Assembly (NCBI GenBank): GCA_040255215.1
Contig: JBDZUM010000003.1
Coordinates: 31,936-95,935, forward strand
DNA length: 64,000 bases
Origin: JAQSWP01 sp040255215
GTDB lineage: Bacteria; Pseudomonadota; Alphaproteobacteria; Reyranellales; JAQSWP01
Direction: 5' to 3'
Shown here piece after piece: positions 42,061 through 50,292 of this stretch. Position 1 is the first letter of the stretch, and each line of letters opens with the position of its first letter. The position numbers and the translations under genes are program-made. The notes beneath the pieces were generated by a model. That model had not been told where the DNA came from. It made no database searches and saw nothing but the letters and a program-made list of their open reading frames with translations.

Positions 42061-42909
42061 TCATGCGGCGGGCTCCTGGCGGCCCAGCGGGTAGAGGCGG
42101 TCGTCATCGCGGAACGGCTGCAGCAGCATGCGGTCGAGGCGAAGTTCGCGCGGGTCGCGGAACTGCTCGATGCCGATCGTCATGGCCTCGTGGCCCGCTT
42201 GCGGTTGTGCCTGGTAGATGCCGAGCAGCCGGTCCCACCAGGGCAAGTTGAAGCCGAAATTGCTGTTGGTCTCGCGTGGCACCACCGAGTGGTGGACCCG
42301 ATGCATCTCCGGGGTGACGATGATCCAACGCAGCACGCGGTCGAGCCGTTGTGGCAGCCGGACATTGCCGTGGTTGAACATCGAGGTGGCGTTGAGCAGC
42401 ACCTCGAAGATCAGCACCGCCGCCGCCGGCGCGCCGAGCGCGGCCACGACGCCGAGCTTGATCCCCATGGACAGCAGGATCTCGATTGGATGGAAGCGCG
42501 CGCCCGTCGTTACGTCGAATTCGAGGTCGGCGTGGTGCATCCGATGCAGCCGCCACAACGCCGGCACGGCATGGAAAAGGACATGCTGCAGATAGATGGC
42601 GAGGTCGAGCAGGATCACTGCGGCGGCGACGGCAAACCACGCCGGAGCCTCCAGCGCAGGGAACAGTCCCCAGCCACGGGATTCGGCCAGCAGCGCCACG
42701 CCGACGGCCGCGGTCGGGAAGGCGAGACGGACGAGTAGCGTGTTGAGCACGACAATGCCGAGATTGCCCGGCCAGCGGCGCAGGCGCCCAATGGCTTGGC
42801 GCCGCCGCGGCGCCATCAGTTCCCAAAGCGCCATCGCCATGAAGATGGCAGCGAAGGCGCCGAGGCGGATCAGGGGTTCGAGAGCAAGCAGAGTTTCGGC
42901 CAAGGTCAT
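42061..42909 (-). CDS. Sterol desaturase / fatty acid hydroxylase family protein
   Basis: A 282-residue membrane di-iron enzyme. Four to five membrane helices surround the His boxes H-V-L-F-H (about 110), H-R-M-H-H-A-D (about 122) and H-R-V-H-H-S (about 203), with H-P-I-E near 140. The substrate is unknown. It is divergent from the ArsR-rhodanese gene, and an 11-bp palindrome in the shared region implies common control, an unexpected pairing for a metal or sulphur regulator. Confidence 0.9.
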   Translation of the reverse strand: MTLAETLLALEPLIRLGAFAAIFMAMALWELMAPRRRQAIGRLRRWPGNLGIVVLNTLLVRLAFPTAAVGVALLAESRGWGLFPALEAPAWFAVAAAVILLDLAIYLQHVLFHAVPALWRLHRMHHADLEFDVTTGARFHPIEILLSMGIKLGVVAALGAPAAAVLIFEVLLNATSMFNHGNVRLPQRLDRVLRWIIVTPEMHRVHHSVVPRETNSNFGFNLPWWDRLLGIYQAQPQAGHEAMTIGIEQFRDPRELRLDRMLLQPFRDDDRLYPLGRQEPAA

Positions 42910-42950
42910 GTCTCATACGCAGCGGCCTTGACGGGCCGCTGAGATTACGC

Positions 42951-42978
42951 CATCATTCAAGTAGTTTCTTGAATGATG
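42951..42978. promoter_or_regulatory. Perfect 11-bp palindrome, likely ArsR-family operator
   Basis: CATCATTCAAG and CTTGAATGATG are perfect inverted arms around TAGTTT. The site lies 20 nt before the ArsR-rhodanese start and 42 nt before the divergent desaturase start. ArsR/SmtB repressors bind AT-rich 12-2-12-type palindromes of this size, so it probably controls both directions. Confidence 0.8.
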
Positions 42979-42997
42979 TAACGATGATTGTCCGGGG

Positions 42998-43672
42998 ATG
43001 TCAAGCGAGAGTCCCAAGCAAGCCCTGTTCGCCCAGTTCGCGGCCGTAGCGAAGGCGGTGGCCCACCCGCATCGGCTGGAGCTCCTGGAGCAGCTTGCCC
43101 AGGGTGAGCGCAGCGTCGAGGTGCTGGCGGATCGGACGCGGGTCTCTGTCGCCAACGCGTCGCAGCATCTCCAGCACCTGCGCCGCGCCGGGCTGGTCGC
43201 TGCCCGGCGGGACGGCAAGTTCGTCTTCCATCGGTTGGCGGACGACGATGCCGTTCTGGGGCTGCTGACGTCGCTTCGGCGCATCGCCGAGCTCCAGTCG
43301 GCCGAGGTCGAGCGTGTCGTACGCAGCTACTTCAATGACCGCGACAGCCTGGAAGCCGTCTCCCGTCCGGAACTCATGGACCGGCTCAAGGCAGGGATCG
43401 TGACGGTGCTCGATGTCAGGCCCGAAGACGAGTTCGCGCTTGGACATCTGCCGGGCGCTATCAACCTTCCACTGAGCGAGCTTGAAAGGCGGCTGGCGGA
43501 TCTCGATCCCGGTCGCGAGATCGTGGCGTACTGCCGTGGCCCGTACTGCGTTCTGTCCTATGAGGCCGTGGCGATGCTCAGGGCCCGCGGCTTCAAGGTC
43601 CGCCGCCTGGAAGATGGGCTCCCGGAATGGCGCGCGGCTGGATTGCCCGTCGAAGGCAGCACGTCGGCGTAA
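42998..43672 (+). CDS. ArsR-family regulator fused to a rhodanese domain
   Basis: A 224-residue protein. Residues about 10-90 are an ArsR winged helix (A-H-P-H-R-L-E-L-L-E-Q-L, V-S-V-A-N-A-S-Q-H-L-Q-H-L-R-R-A-G-L-V). Residues about 125-218 are a rhodanese domain with D-V-R-P-E-D-E-F-A-L-G-H-L-P-G-A-I-N and active-site loop Y-C-R-G-P-Y-C. The two Cys of the loop may sense persulphide or metal. Known relatives combine the same two domains. The operator lies at 42951-42978. Confidence 0.92.
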   Translation: MSSESPKQALFAQFAAVAKAVAHPHRLELLEQLAQGERSVEVLADRTRVSVANASQHLQHLRRAGLVAARRDGKFVFHRLADDDAVLGLLTSLRRIAELQSAEVERVVRSYFNDRDSLEAVSRPELMDRLKAGIVTVLDVRPEDEFALGHLPGAINLPLSELERRLADLDPGREIVAYCRGPYCVLSYEAVAMLRARGFKVRRLEDGLPEWRAAGLPVEGSTSA

Positions 43673-43711
43673 CGTCTCGCGCAACGGCGCCGGCGGAGAA
43701 CCATTGCGCCT

Positions 43712-43961
43712 TTGTAGGACGCGCGCTGCCTTCGTACATGAGCGCCATTGGCTTCGGACCTTTCGTGTACCCGGTGTCCATCCGCTCGATGCGAAATCTC
43801 GAGCCCGCGCTGCGGTCGGCAATCACGGCGTACGCCGGCATGGGCGAACGGCCGTGCTCGACGAAAAGAAATGGGCCACGGGGGTTGAGCATACGGCGCG
43901 TCTCTTCCAGCGCCCACGGAGGCGTCCGGGATACGGTGAACGACGTGAGCGCCGTGATCTC
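43712..43961 (-). pseudogene. Remnant of a class I SAM-dependent methyltransferase
   Basis: Reading the minus strand, the fragment A-L-E-E-T-R-R-M-L-N-P-R-G-P-F-L-F-V-E-H-G is the post-I region of a UbiE-like methyltransferase. It then jumps directly to R-I-E-R-M-D-T-G-Y-T-K-G-P-K-P-M-A-L-M-Y-E-G-S-A-R-P in two short stretches, which is the normal C-terminal end. About 40-50 residues between them are missing, the N-terminal SAM-binding part is gone, and a stop codon (TAA at 43964-43962) ends the frame. The remainder reads on into unrelated sequence. It lies between the rhodanese gene and the ATPase. Confidence 0.7.
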
Positions 43962-43984
43962 TTACACCAATCGTTCGATCGCGA

Positions 43985-46429
43985 TCATGCGGGGCGCTCG
44001 ATGGACCTGCCGACGCTCAAGATCGCCTGGAAGAACAGCGACGGCTGGCCCCATAGCGAGTTGAAGAAAATGGTCGTCACGCTCACCGCCATGGCCGCCA
44101 TCGCCCAGACTGGATAAATCAGCCCGGTCGCCGCCAGCGGCACGCCGATGCCGTTGAACAGGAACGCGAGCGAAACGTTCTGCACCATCTTTCGGTAGCT
44201 GCGGCGGCTGATCTCGCGGGCGGTCACCACCCCATCGAGTTGGTTGCCGAGGATAATGATGTCGGCCGAATCGATGGCGATGTCGGTGCCGCCGCCCATA
44301 GCGATGCCGACGTCCGCCTGCATCAGCGCCGGCGCGTCGTTGATGCCGTCGCCGACCATGGCGACCCGGCCCTTTTCGTGAAGGCGCCGCACGAGCGCCG
44401 CCTTTTCTCCCGGCAGGACGCCGGCGTGGATTTCGTCGATCCCGACCTCGGCGGCGACACGTCGGGCGGTGCGCTCGTTGTCGCCGGTCACCAGCACGGT
44501 TCTGAGGCCGGCGTCCTTGAGAGCGGCCACCGCTTGGGCGGCCTCGCTCCTCACTATGTCGCCAAGGGCGAGAAGGCCAAGGGGTTGCCCGTTGCGGCAG
44601 ACAGCGATGACGGTGCGCCCGGCGCTTTCGAGCGCATCGATGCGGCTCGCCAGCGGCGCCAAGTCAATGTCGCTCTCGGTCATGAAGCGAGGGCTACCGG
44701 CCAGTACCGCTTCCGTACCGATGCGCGCACGAACACCCCTGCCCGGAACAGCCTCGAAGCGCTCCACCTCGGGCGGCGTGATGCCCCGCTCGAAGGCAGC
44801 CGTTACGATCGCGTCCGCCAGCGGATGCTCGGAGGAGGCCTCGGCTGCTGCGGCGACCCCGAGCAGAACCTCCGCGCCGATGCCTGTAGCTTCGATCTCT
44901 ATAAGGCGCGGCCGCCCCTCGGTCAGCGTTCCGGTCTTGTCGAAGGCGATCTGGTTCACCAGGCGGTAGCCCTGGAACGCCTCGCCGGTGCGCATGAGGA
45001 TTCCCCGCTCGGCCGCTTCGCCGGCGCCGCGCACGATCGACAGCGGCGCCGAGATGCCGACGGCGCAGGGATAGCCCATGACGAGCACGCTCAGGCCGGC
45101 GAAGACCGCCCTCTGGAGGTCTGGCTCGCTGCCCAATAGCCAAGGACCAATGATCCAGCCGAGCGTCGCGAGCGCCGCAATCGTGAGTACTGTCGGCGTA
45201 TAGACAACGAGCACGCGGTCGACGAGGTGCAGGAGGCCCGGCTTCAGCGCGCGGGCGTCCTCGACCTCGCGCGCGATCCGTTGCAGAAAACTCTCCTCGC
45301 CGACGGCGGTGACCCGAACGAGCAGCGTGCCCGTGCCGTTGATCGAGCCGCCGATGACCGTATCGCCCGCCGCGCGCTCGACCGGGATCGGCTCGCCGGT
45401 GACGAGCGCCTGGTCGACCGAGGAATGGCCCTCCACCACCTCGCCATCGACGGGCAGGCGCTCGCCCGGGCGAATACGCACGAGGTCGCCGACCACGACG
45501 TCCGCTATCGGGATCTCTAGCTCCCGGCCGTCACGCTGAACGCGGGCGACGTCCGGCTGCAGGTCGAGGAGCCGCTTGACCGCCTGCGAGCTGCGTGTCT
45601 TGACGATGAGCGACAGCCACTCCGAAAAGAGATGGTAGGTGGCGACCATGACCGACACGGCGAAGAACGGTGCGGTCGGAAATCCGGGCGGATCGAAGAT
45701 GAGCCCGATCAGGCCGCCCGTGAGGCCGGCGAATGCGCCTGCTTCCAGGAGCACGTGCTGATTCAGAATCCCACGGCGCAGAGCCTGGAAAGCCATATTC
45801 AGGATGTGACGCGCGATGCCGAAGACGAGGACAGCCGCAAGGGCGCCGACCAGCCACGGCGTGACATGCGTCAAGCCAAGCGCCTCGCGAAACAGGAGCA
45901 GTACGCCAGCAAATACGCCGAGCCCCACGGCGCTTGCACCGGAGACCCATAGCTCTTGCGCACGCAGCACCAGGAACACGAAGGCGATCAGGCCGATCGT
46001 GGCGACGAGCGGCAGCGCGGTCGACCAGATGCCTGTCGGACTGGCGATGAGCGCGATGGCGATCAGGCTGAAGGTGACGGCGACGAGAAAGCGCCGGCCC
46101 TCGCGTACGAGATCGCGCTCCTCCTCCTCGAAGGCGCGCAGCTTGCGCGGATCGTGCAGCGTGTAGCCGATGTCGCGCAACGTCTGCAGAAGTTCGGCCG
46201 GATTAGCCACGGCCGGGTCGTATTCGATCAGCGCCTGCTCGTGGGTGAGGCTCACCGCCACCTTGTCGACGCCGGGCTTGCGACCGAGCGCCTTTTCGAT
46301 GGTGCTCGTGCAAAGCGAACAGTGGAGCCCGCCGATGCGGGCCCGGATGCGCGCCCGATCCGGCCGGCTCGCGGGCTCCTCGGTCCACAGTGGAAGGGTG
46401 GCGGGCTCTGTCGCTGTCGCGATGGTCAT
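43985..46429 (-). CDS. Heavy-metal P1B-type ATPase with HMA domain and YPC membrane motif
   Basis: An 814-residue ATPase from the ATG at 46429, which follows GGGAGG. An HMA domain with G-L-H-C-S-L-C-T-S-T-I is at about residues 35-95. The membrane metal site reads M-G-Y-P-C-A-V-G-I instead of C-P-C, a subgroup whose metal is not well settled. Catalytic motifs are T-G-E-P, D-K-T-G-T-L-T and G-D-G-I-N-D. The N-terminal open frame beyond 46429 is ignored because it runs into the promoter. A MerR-type site upstream (46510-46531) ties it to the regulator at 47255-47941. Confidence 0.92.
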   Translation of the reverse strand: MTIATATEPATLPLWTEEPASRPDRARIRARIGGLHCSLCTSTIEKALGRKPGVDKVAVSLTHEQALIEYDPAVANPAELLQTLRDIGYTLHDPRKLRAFEEEERDLVREGRRFLVAVTFSLIAIALIASPTGIWSTALPLVATIGLIAFVFLVLRAQELWVSGASAVGLGVFAGVLLLFREALGLTHVTPWLVGALAAVLVFGIARHILNMAFQALRRGILNQHVLLEAGAFAGLTGGLIGLIFDPPGFPTAPFFAVSVMVATYHLFSEWLSLIVKTRSSQAVKRLLDLQPDVARVQRDGRELEIPIADVVVGDLVRIRPGERLPVDGEVVEGHSSVDQALVTGEPIPVERAAGDTVIGGSINGTGTLLVRVTAVGEESFLQRIAREVEDARALKPGLLHLVDRVLVVYTPTVLTIAALATLGWIIGPWLLGSEPDLQRAVFAGLSVLVMGYPCAVGISAPLSIVRGAGEAAERGILMRTGEAFQGYRLVNQIAFDKTGTLTEGRPRLIEIEATGIGAEVLLGVAAAAEASSEHPLADAIVTAAFERGITPPEVERFEAVPGRGVRARIGTEAVLAGSPRFMTESDIDLAPLASRIDALESAGRTVIAVCRNGQPLGLLALGDIVRSEAAQAVAALKDAGLRTVLVTGDNERTARRVAAEVGIDEIHAGVLPGEKAALVRRLHEKGRVAMVGDGINDAPALMQADVGIAMGGGTDIAIDSADIIILGNQLDGVVTAREISRRSYRKMVQNVSLAFLFNGIGVPLAATGLIYPVWAMAAMAVSVTTIFFNSLWGQPSLFFQAILSVGRSIERPA

Positions 46430-46509
46430 GATGACCTCCCATGAGGCTGTCGGCCAGGAAGGGAGCCCTCCCGGGCCTCGATCCAACGATGTCAAAAGAA
46501 GTCTGCACC

Positions 46510-46531
46510 CCGTACTAACGTACGGAGTCAA
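46510..46531 (-). promoter_or_regulatory. MerR-type promoter/operator of the HMA ATPase
   Basis: On the minus strand TTGACT (46531-46526) is followed at once by CCGTAC-GTTA-GTACGG, a perfect 6-bp-arm palindrome (46510-46525), as in merR-family promoters where the operator fills an overlong spacer. The -10 (CAGACT after 20 nt) is weak. The same TTGACT-CCGTAC-N4-GTACGG layout occurs at 47973-47994. Confidence 0.82.
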
Positions 46532-46571
46532 GAGGCTATGATCGCCCGCGAAAAGTAAGATCGCGCTTGCG

Positions 46572-47258
46572 TCACGCCGGCTCGGGCAGGTGGGCGAACA
46601 GTCCGAATCCGATCGACCACAGGCCGAGTGCGATGAGCACGACGCCGGTCCAGAACGGCATGCGTCCGGAGAGACCTGCCAGCCAGTCGAGCGCCCGTCT
46701 GGCCGGCTCGAACAGCACGGCGAGGACAAGCGGCAGCGACAGCGCGAGGCCGAACACGGCGAGCGAGACGAAGCCGCCGAGAAATGTCGTGCCTGCCGCG
46801 CCACCGGCCGCGGCGGCCCCGAGGAGGACCACCAGCAACGGCGCTGCGCAGGCCGGGATGTTGAGGCCGAACATCACGCCGAGGCCAATCGAACTACGCG
46901 CGGCGGAGAAACCGCTGAGCCTCGGCCCGATCGACTGCATCAACAAGCGCGCCCGCCCCGTGGCGTAGAGCGCACCGATGACGAGGTACACCGCGCCAAG
47001 CAATATCCACGCGCCTTTCTGCAACCCGAGGAAGGCCGTACCCAGAAGAACCGCAAGCACGCCCAGCACGCCAATGAAAACGGCGCGCGTGGCGGCAAAC
47101 AGCACGGTTTCGGTGATCTTCCGCGCCGCTTCCTTGCGCTCCAGATATTTGATGAAGAGGAGACTCGAGCCGATCGAGCAGGGCTCGATGAAGCCGAACA
47201 GGCCTACCGCCGCGGGGACGATAAGGAGATTGATGAGCCCAAATTCCGTCACGATCAC
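46572..47258 (-). CDS. CcdA/DsbD-like membrane protein of the mercury region
   Basis: A 228-residue membrane protein with about six helices. Cys-Pro sites F-I-E-P-C-S-I-G-S (about 25) and N-I-P-A-C-A-A-P-L (about 125) mark it as a CcdA-type transporter of reducing equivalents or metals. The GTG start at 47258 overlaps the stop of the preceding gene (GTGA), so it is translationally coupled to the MerR-HMA protein. The longer frame reaching 47699 is an overlap with that gene. Confidence 0.82.
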   Translation of the reverse strand: MIVTEFGLINLLIVPAAVGLFGFIEPCSIGSSLLFIKYLERKEAARKITETVLFAATRAVFIGVLGVLAVLLGTAFLGLQKGAWILLGAVYLVIGALYATGRARLLMQSIGPRLSGFSAARSSIGLGVMFGLNIPACAAPLLVVLLGAAAAGGAAGTTFLGGFVSLAVFGLALSLPLVLAVLFEPARRALDWLAGLSGRMPFWTGVVLIALGLWSIGFGLFAHLPEPA

Positions 47259-47467
47259 TGGCTCGCGACGGAATATCCGGCCTTTCGGATCGCCGCCGCG
47301 AGTTGGTCCTCGCTTGAGGCTTGCGGATCGAACAGGATGCGCGCCTCCCGCGCCTTGAACGAGACGGTCGCCTTGCGCACGCTGGGTTCCATTGAGACGA
47401 GCGCCTCGATGGTGCGTGCGCAGCCGTCGCAGTGCATCCCGTCGATCTTGAAGGTGGCCGTTTTCAT
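47255..47467 (-). CDS. Possible internally started HMA copper/mercury chaperone
   Basis: The last 70 residues of the MerR-HMA frame begin at an ATG with a good ribosome-binding site (GGAAGGGA, 7-8 nt upstream). The product M-K-T-A-T-F-K-I-D-G-M-H-C-D-G-C ... would be a complete stand-alone HMA domain without signal peptide. If used, one gene would yield both regulator-fusion and free metal carrier. Confidence 0.5.
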   Translation of the reverse strand: MKTATFKIDGMHCDGCARTIEALVSMEPSVRKATVSFKAREARILFDPQASSEDQLAAAIRKAGYSVASQ

Positions 47468-47941
47468 GTTGCGTCCCTTCCTTACTCGGTTCTGACGATC
47501 TGTCTTGCCCGACGGCCGGAGGTCTTTTGTCGCTCGCCGCCCGGCCAATGCGTCGATGATCGTGCAGGCGCGCAAGGCGCCACCGCCCGGGCAGGTGGCG
47601 ATCAGCTCGCTGAGCGCCGCTCGGATGTGCTGAAGCTGCACGATCTTGCGGTCGACCTCCTCGCGCTTGCTCACCGCCTGCGTGCGGACGTCGCCGCAAT
47701 CGGCCGCCGGATCGGCCCGCAACGAGAGGAGTTCCGCGATCTCGCGCAGGGAGAAGCCGAGCTCCTGCGCTTGCCGAATGAAGCGGATGCGTTCGACTAC
47801 CTCATCTTCGTAGAAACGATAGCCGCCACTGCGTGGCCGCGCGGGCTGCTCGATTAGCCCGCGTCGTTCGTAAAAGCGGATGGTCTCGACGCCGACGCCC
47901 GCCCGCTCGGCGGCTCGGCTGATGGTCATTCCGGTGGCCAT
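47255..47941 (-). CDS. MerR regulator fused in frame to a MerP-like HMA domain
   Basis: A 228-residue single frame. Residues 1-135 are a Hg-type MerR: I-S-R-A-A-E-R-A-G-V-G-V-E-T-I-R-F-Y-E-R-R-G-L-I, with the three Cys expected for Hg(II) near 82 (A-D-C-G-D), 117 (A-T-C-P) and 126 (R-A-C-T). Residues 158-228 are an HMA domain, D-G-M-H-C-D-G-C-A-R-T-I. They are joined by a charged 25-residue linker that looks like a former intergenic stretch. An internal ATG at 47467 with GGAAGGGA upstream could yield the HMA domain alone. No stop codon separates the two. Confidence 0.85.
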   Translation of the reverse strand: MATGMTISRAAERAGVGVETIRFYERRGLIEQPARPRSGGYRFYEDEVVERIRFIRQAQELGFSLREIAELLSLRADPAADCGDVRTQAVSKREEVDRKIVQLQHIRAALSELIATCPGGGALRACTIIDALAGRRATKDLRPSGKTDRQNRVRKGRNMKTATFKIDGMHCDGCARTIEALVSMEPSVRKATVSFKAREARILFDPQASSEDQLAAAIRKAGYSVASQ

Positions 47942-47972
47942 GGCGCGTCTCGCTAACTTTCCACGTTAGTTC

Positions 47973-47994
47973 CCGTACTATAGTACGGAGTCAA
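47973..47994 (-). promoter_or_regulatory. MerR-type promoter/operator of the MerR-HMA gene
   Basis: TTGACT (47994-47989) abuts CCGTAC-TATA-GTACGG (47973-47988), a perfect palindrome, with TAACGT about 20 nt further as -10. The stop codon of the upstream gene (47978) falls inside the operator. It shares the exact CCGTAC/GTACGG arms with the site at 46510-46531, implying one regulator for both. Confidence 0.82.
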
Positions 47995-48244
47995 CGGCAT
48001 CTTTCTGTGGATGTTCCATCGTGCGGCCATTCCCCTTCCGGACGGTCCCTCGCCGAAGGGCGCGCCAGGCGAGCCAGCCGCCAACGGCCAGGACCGATCC
48101 AATTAGCGGCACGCCGAAGCCGCCGAGCCATGCGAGAAACCACCCGCCAGCCGCCACGAGTGCAGCCGGACCAAGCACGCAAACGCGGCAGAGCGGAGCG
48201 ACTGCAAGCGCCGCCATGACTCCGGCGAGTGGTTTGTCCGACAT
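47978..48244 (-). CDS. Small two-helix membrane protein downstream of merA
   Basis: An 88-residue protein with two hydrophobic helices (about 7-38 and 44-62) and the pair C-R-V-C in the first, after A-V-A-P-L. Small Cys-bearing membrane proteins of this size in mer operons carry Hg(II) (MerF, MerE). It does not match MerF closely and true MerF is encoded at 49686-49934. It is last in the merTPFA run; the merA stop lies 9 nt before its ATG. Confidence 0.65.
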   Translation of the reverse strand: MSDKPLAGVMAALAVAPLCRVCVLGPAALVAAGGWFLAWLGGFGVPLIGSVLAVGGWLAWRALRRGTVRKGNGRTMEHPQKDAVDSVL

Positions 48245-48253
48245 GGAGGTCTC

Positions 48254-49684
48254 CTATCCCGCACAGCATGACAGCATGGCGACGTCCTTTTCGAAGGTCT
48301 GCGCGGCGAGCTTGAGCCCCTCGACCGTGGTCAGATAGGGGAAGATCGTCTCGCCGAGCGCCTTGGCCGTCATCCCGAATTTCAGGGCGAGCACGGCGGT
48401 CTGAACGCTGTCCGCGCCCTCGGGCGCCAGAATATGAGCGCCGAGCAATCGGTCCGTCCGTGCGTCGGCAACCAACTTGATGAGGCCGCGCGTATCGTGC
48501 GCGGCAAGAGCCCTCGGCACGTTTTCGAGCGACAGCACGCTCGTCTTGACCTCGTTGCCGGCCCTGCGCGTTTGCGCCTCCGTCAGCCCGACGCTCGCCA
48601 CCTGCGGGTCGGTGAATACCACGGCCGGCATGGCGCCATTGTCGTAGACGAGACCGTCGCCGTTCAGCGCGTTCAGCGCGGCGAGCTTTGCGCCATAGGC
48701 GGCCATGTAAACGAACTGGTCGCGGCCCGCTACGTCGCCCGCGGCGTAGACACCTGGTCGCGTGGTGCGCATCCGGTCGTCGATCCTGATCGCGCCGTTC
48801 GAATGCCGGGCGACGCCCGCCTCCTCGAGCCCAAGACCTTCCGTGTTCGGCGTTCGGCCCGTCGCAACCAGCACACGCTTGGCGGCGAGACGCTGCTCTC
48901 GACCGTCCCGCTCAACGGTGAGGACGACATCCGTGCCGGTCTGCTCGATGCGCCGATAGGCGATACCGGAAACCACTCGGATGCCTTCGTCGATAAAAAA
49001 GCCCGTCAGCGCTCCGGCGATCTCCGGCTCCGCTTCCGGCAACAAGCCGCGGCGGCTGACGATCGTGACCTCGACGCCCATGCGGGCGAACATTTGCGCG
49101 AGCTCGCAGCCGATGTAGCCCGCGCCGACCACCAGCAGGGATTTGGGGAGGCCGGTCAGTTCGATGGCGGTGGTGCTGGTAAGGCAGGAAACGGTCTCGA
49201 TGCCCTCGATGTCGGGCAGCGCCGGGCGCGCGCCGGTCGTGATGATGATCTTTGGCGCCGAGATGGCGGCGCCGTTCACCGTCACGCCGGTCTCGCTCAG
49301 CCGGGCCGCGCCTTCGAGATAGGCAACGCCGTCATATCCGGGCAAGAGATCGACATATTTCTTCTGCCGCAGTGTCGCGACAAGGTCGTCCTTGGCGGCG
49401 ACCAAGCGGCTCCAGTCGGTGACGTGCGCCTCGCCCGCGAGTCCAGCGAAACGGCTCGCGGCGCGAGCACCGTGCAATGCCTCGGCTGCACGGATCATCG
49501 TCTTGGACGGTACGCATCCGATATTGACGCAGGTGCCGCCGATGGTGCCATGACCGATCAGGGCAACCTTCGCGCCTCCTTCGGCCGCGGCGATCGCGGC
49601 GGAGAAGCCGGCCGAGCCCGCACCGACGACGGCGAGGTCATACCGTCCAGTCGACCCATTGTTGGTGGCGCAGCAATTCGGCAT
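48254..49684 (-). CDS. merA: Mercuric reductase
   Basis: A 476-residue flavoenzyme that reduces Hg(II) to Hg(0) using NADPH. FAD-binding V-V-G-A-G-S-A-G is near residue 20, the redox pair lies in T-C-V-N-I-G-C-V-P-S-K near 52, the NADPH-binding V-V-G-A-G-Y-I-G near 185, and the C-terminal vicinal pair is L-S-C-C-A-G, the mercury site. The N-terminal HMA domain found in many MerA proteins is absent. The start at 49684 is preferred because AAGGA then lies 11 nt away; an ATG at 49693 is also open. Confidence 0.94.
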   Translation of the reverse strand: MPNCCATNNGSTGRYDLAVVGAGSAGFSAAIAAAEGGAKVALIGHGTIGGTCVNIGCVPSKTMIRAAEALHGARAASRFAGLAGEAHVTDWSRLVAAKDDLVATLRQKKYVDLLPGYDGVAYLEGAARLSETGVTVNGAAISAPKIIITTGARPALPDIEGIETVSCLTSTTAIELTGLPKSLLVVGAGYIGCELAQMFARMGVEVTIVSRRGLLPEAEPEIAGALTGFFIDEGIRVVSGIAYRRIEQTGTDVVLTVERDGREQRLAAKRVLVATGRTPNTEGLGLEEAGVARHSNGAIRIDDRMRTTRPGVYAAGDVAGRDQFVYMAAYGAKLAALNALNGDGLVYDNGAMPAVVFTDPQVASVGLTEAQTRRAGNEVKTSVLSLENVPRALAAHDTRGLIKLVADARTDRLLGAHILAPEGADSVQTAVLALKFGMTAKALGETIFPYLTTVEGLKLAAQTFEKDVAMLSCCAG

Positions 49685-49685
49685 G

Positions 49686-49934
49686 TCAGGCATTTTCCTT
49701 GTTGCCAACGGATTCTTGTGAGCAGCAGGCCGCTGCCCGTTGACGGCGCCACAACCCGTATACGGTGATGCCAAGAAAGAATACGAGGGCCGGGAGCAGA
49801 ACGTAATCGAGCCACCCGAGCCAAGCCGAAAGACCGGCCGCTCCGAGCAAGATGACGAGAACGGGCGTGAAGCAGCAGATAGCGGCAATAACGGATCCGG
49901 CGATGCCCGTCTTCAAAATTGTGGCATCCTTCAT
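49686..49934 (-). CDS. merF: MerF mercury transporter
   Basis: An 82-residue protein with two membrane helices. The first ends A-I-C-C-F-T-P-V-L-V-I-L-L-G, the MerF vicinal Cys pair, and the second is followed by a Cys pair in A-A-C-C-S-Q. It brings Hg(II) across the inner membrane. The ATG at 49934 gives the typical start M-K-D-A-T. Confidence 0.9.
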   Translation of the reverse strand: MKDATILKTGIAGSVIAAICCFTPVLVILLGAAGLSAWLGWLDYVLLPALVFFLGITVYGLWRRQRAAACCSQESVGNKENA

Positions 49935-49935
49935 C

Positions 49936-50280
49936 TCAACTGCCTTGCCCCGCCGGAGTTGCCGGATAGCCGGCATTCGTCGAGGCTCTGGCGATCGCCT
50001 CTACTGTCGCGATCGACGGGTCATAAACGACCGTTGCCGTCTTGGCGTCGAAGTTCACCTTTACGGACTTCACGCCATCGACGTACTCCATCGCCGTCTT
50101 GACGGTGATCGGGCACAACGCACAGGTCATGTTCTCGATGGCGAACGTTTCCGTCCGCTCGGTCGCGGCTGCGACTATGGCCGCCGTTCCTGCAGCGGCG
50201 GGGGCCAAGGAACTGAACGCACCAAACCCGGACAGGCCAAGTGCGACGAGAGCTGCAAGACTCATTGCCGAGCGGTTCAT
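49936..50280 (-). CDS. merP: MerP periplasmic mercury-binding protein
   Basis: A 114-residue exported protein. The signal and hydrophobic N-terminus reach about residue 38. The HMA domain has E-N-M-T-C-A-L-C-P-I-T-V, the MerP metal site, and ends N-A-G-Y-P-A. It collects Hg(II) in the periplasm and hands it to MerT. Confidence 0.92.
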   Translation of the reverse strand: MNRSAMSLAALVALGLSGFGAFSSLAPAAAGTAAIVAAATERTETFAIENMTCALCPITVKTAMEYVDGVKSVKVNFDAKTATVVYDPSIATVEAIARASTNAGYPATPAGQGS

Positions 50281-50292
50281 GACGGTCTTCTC

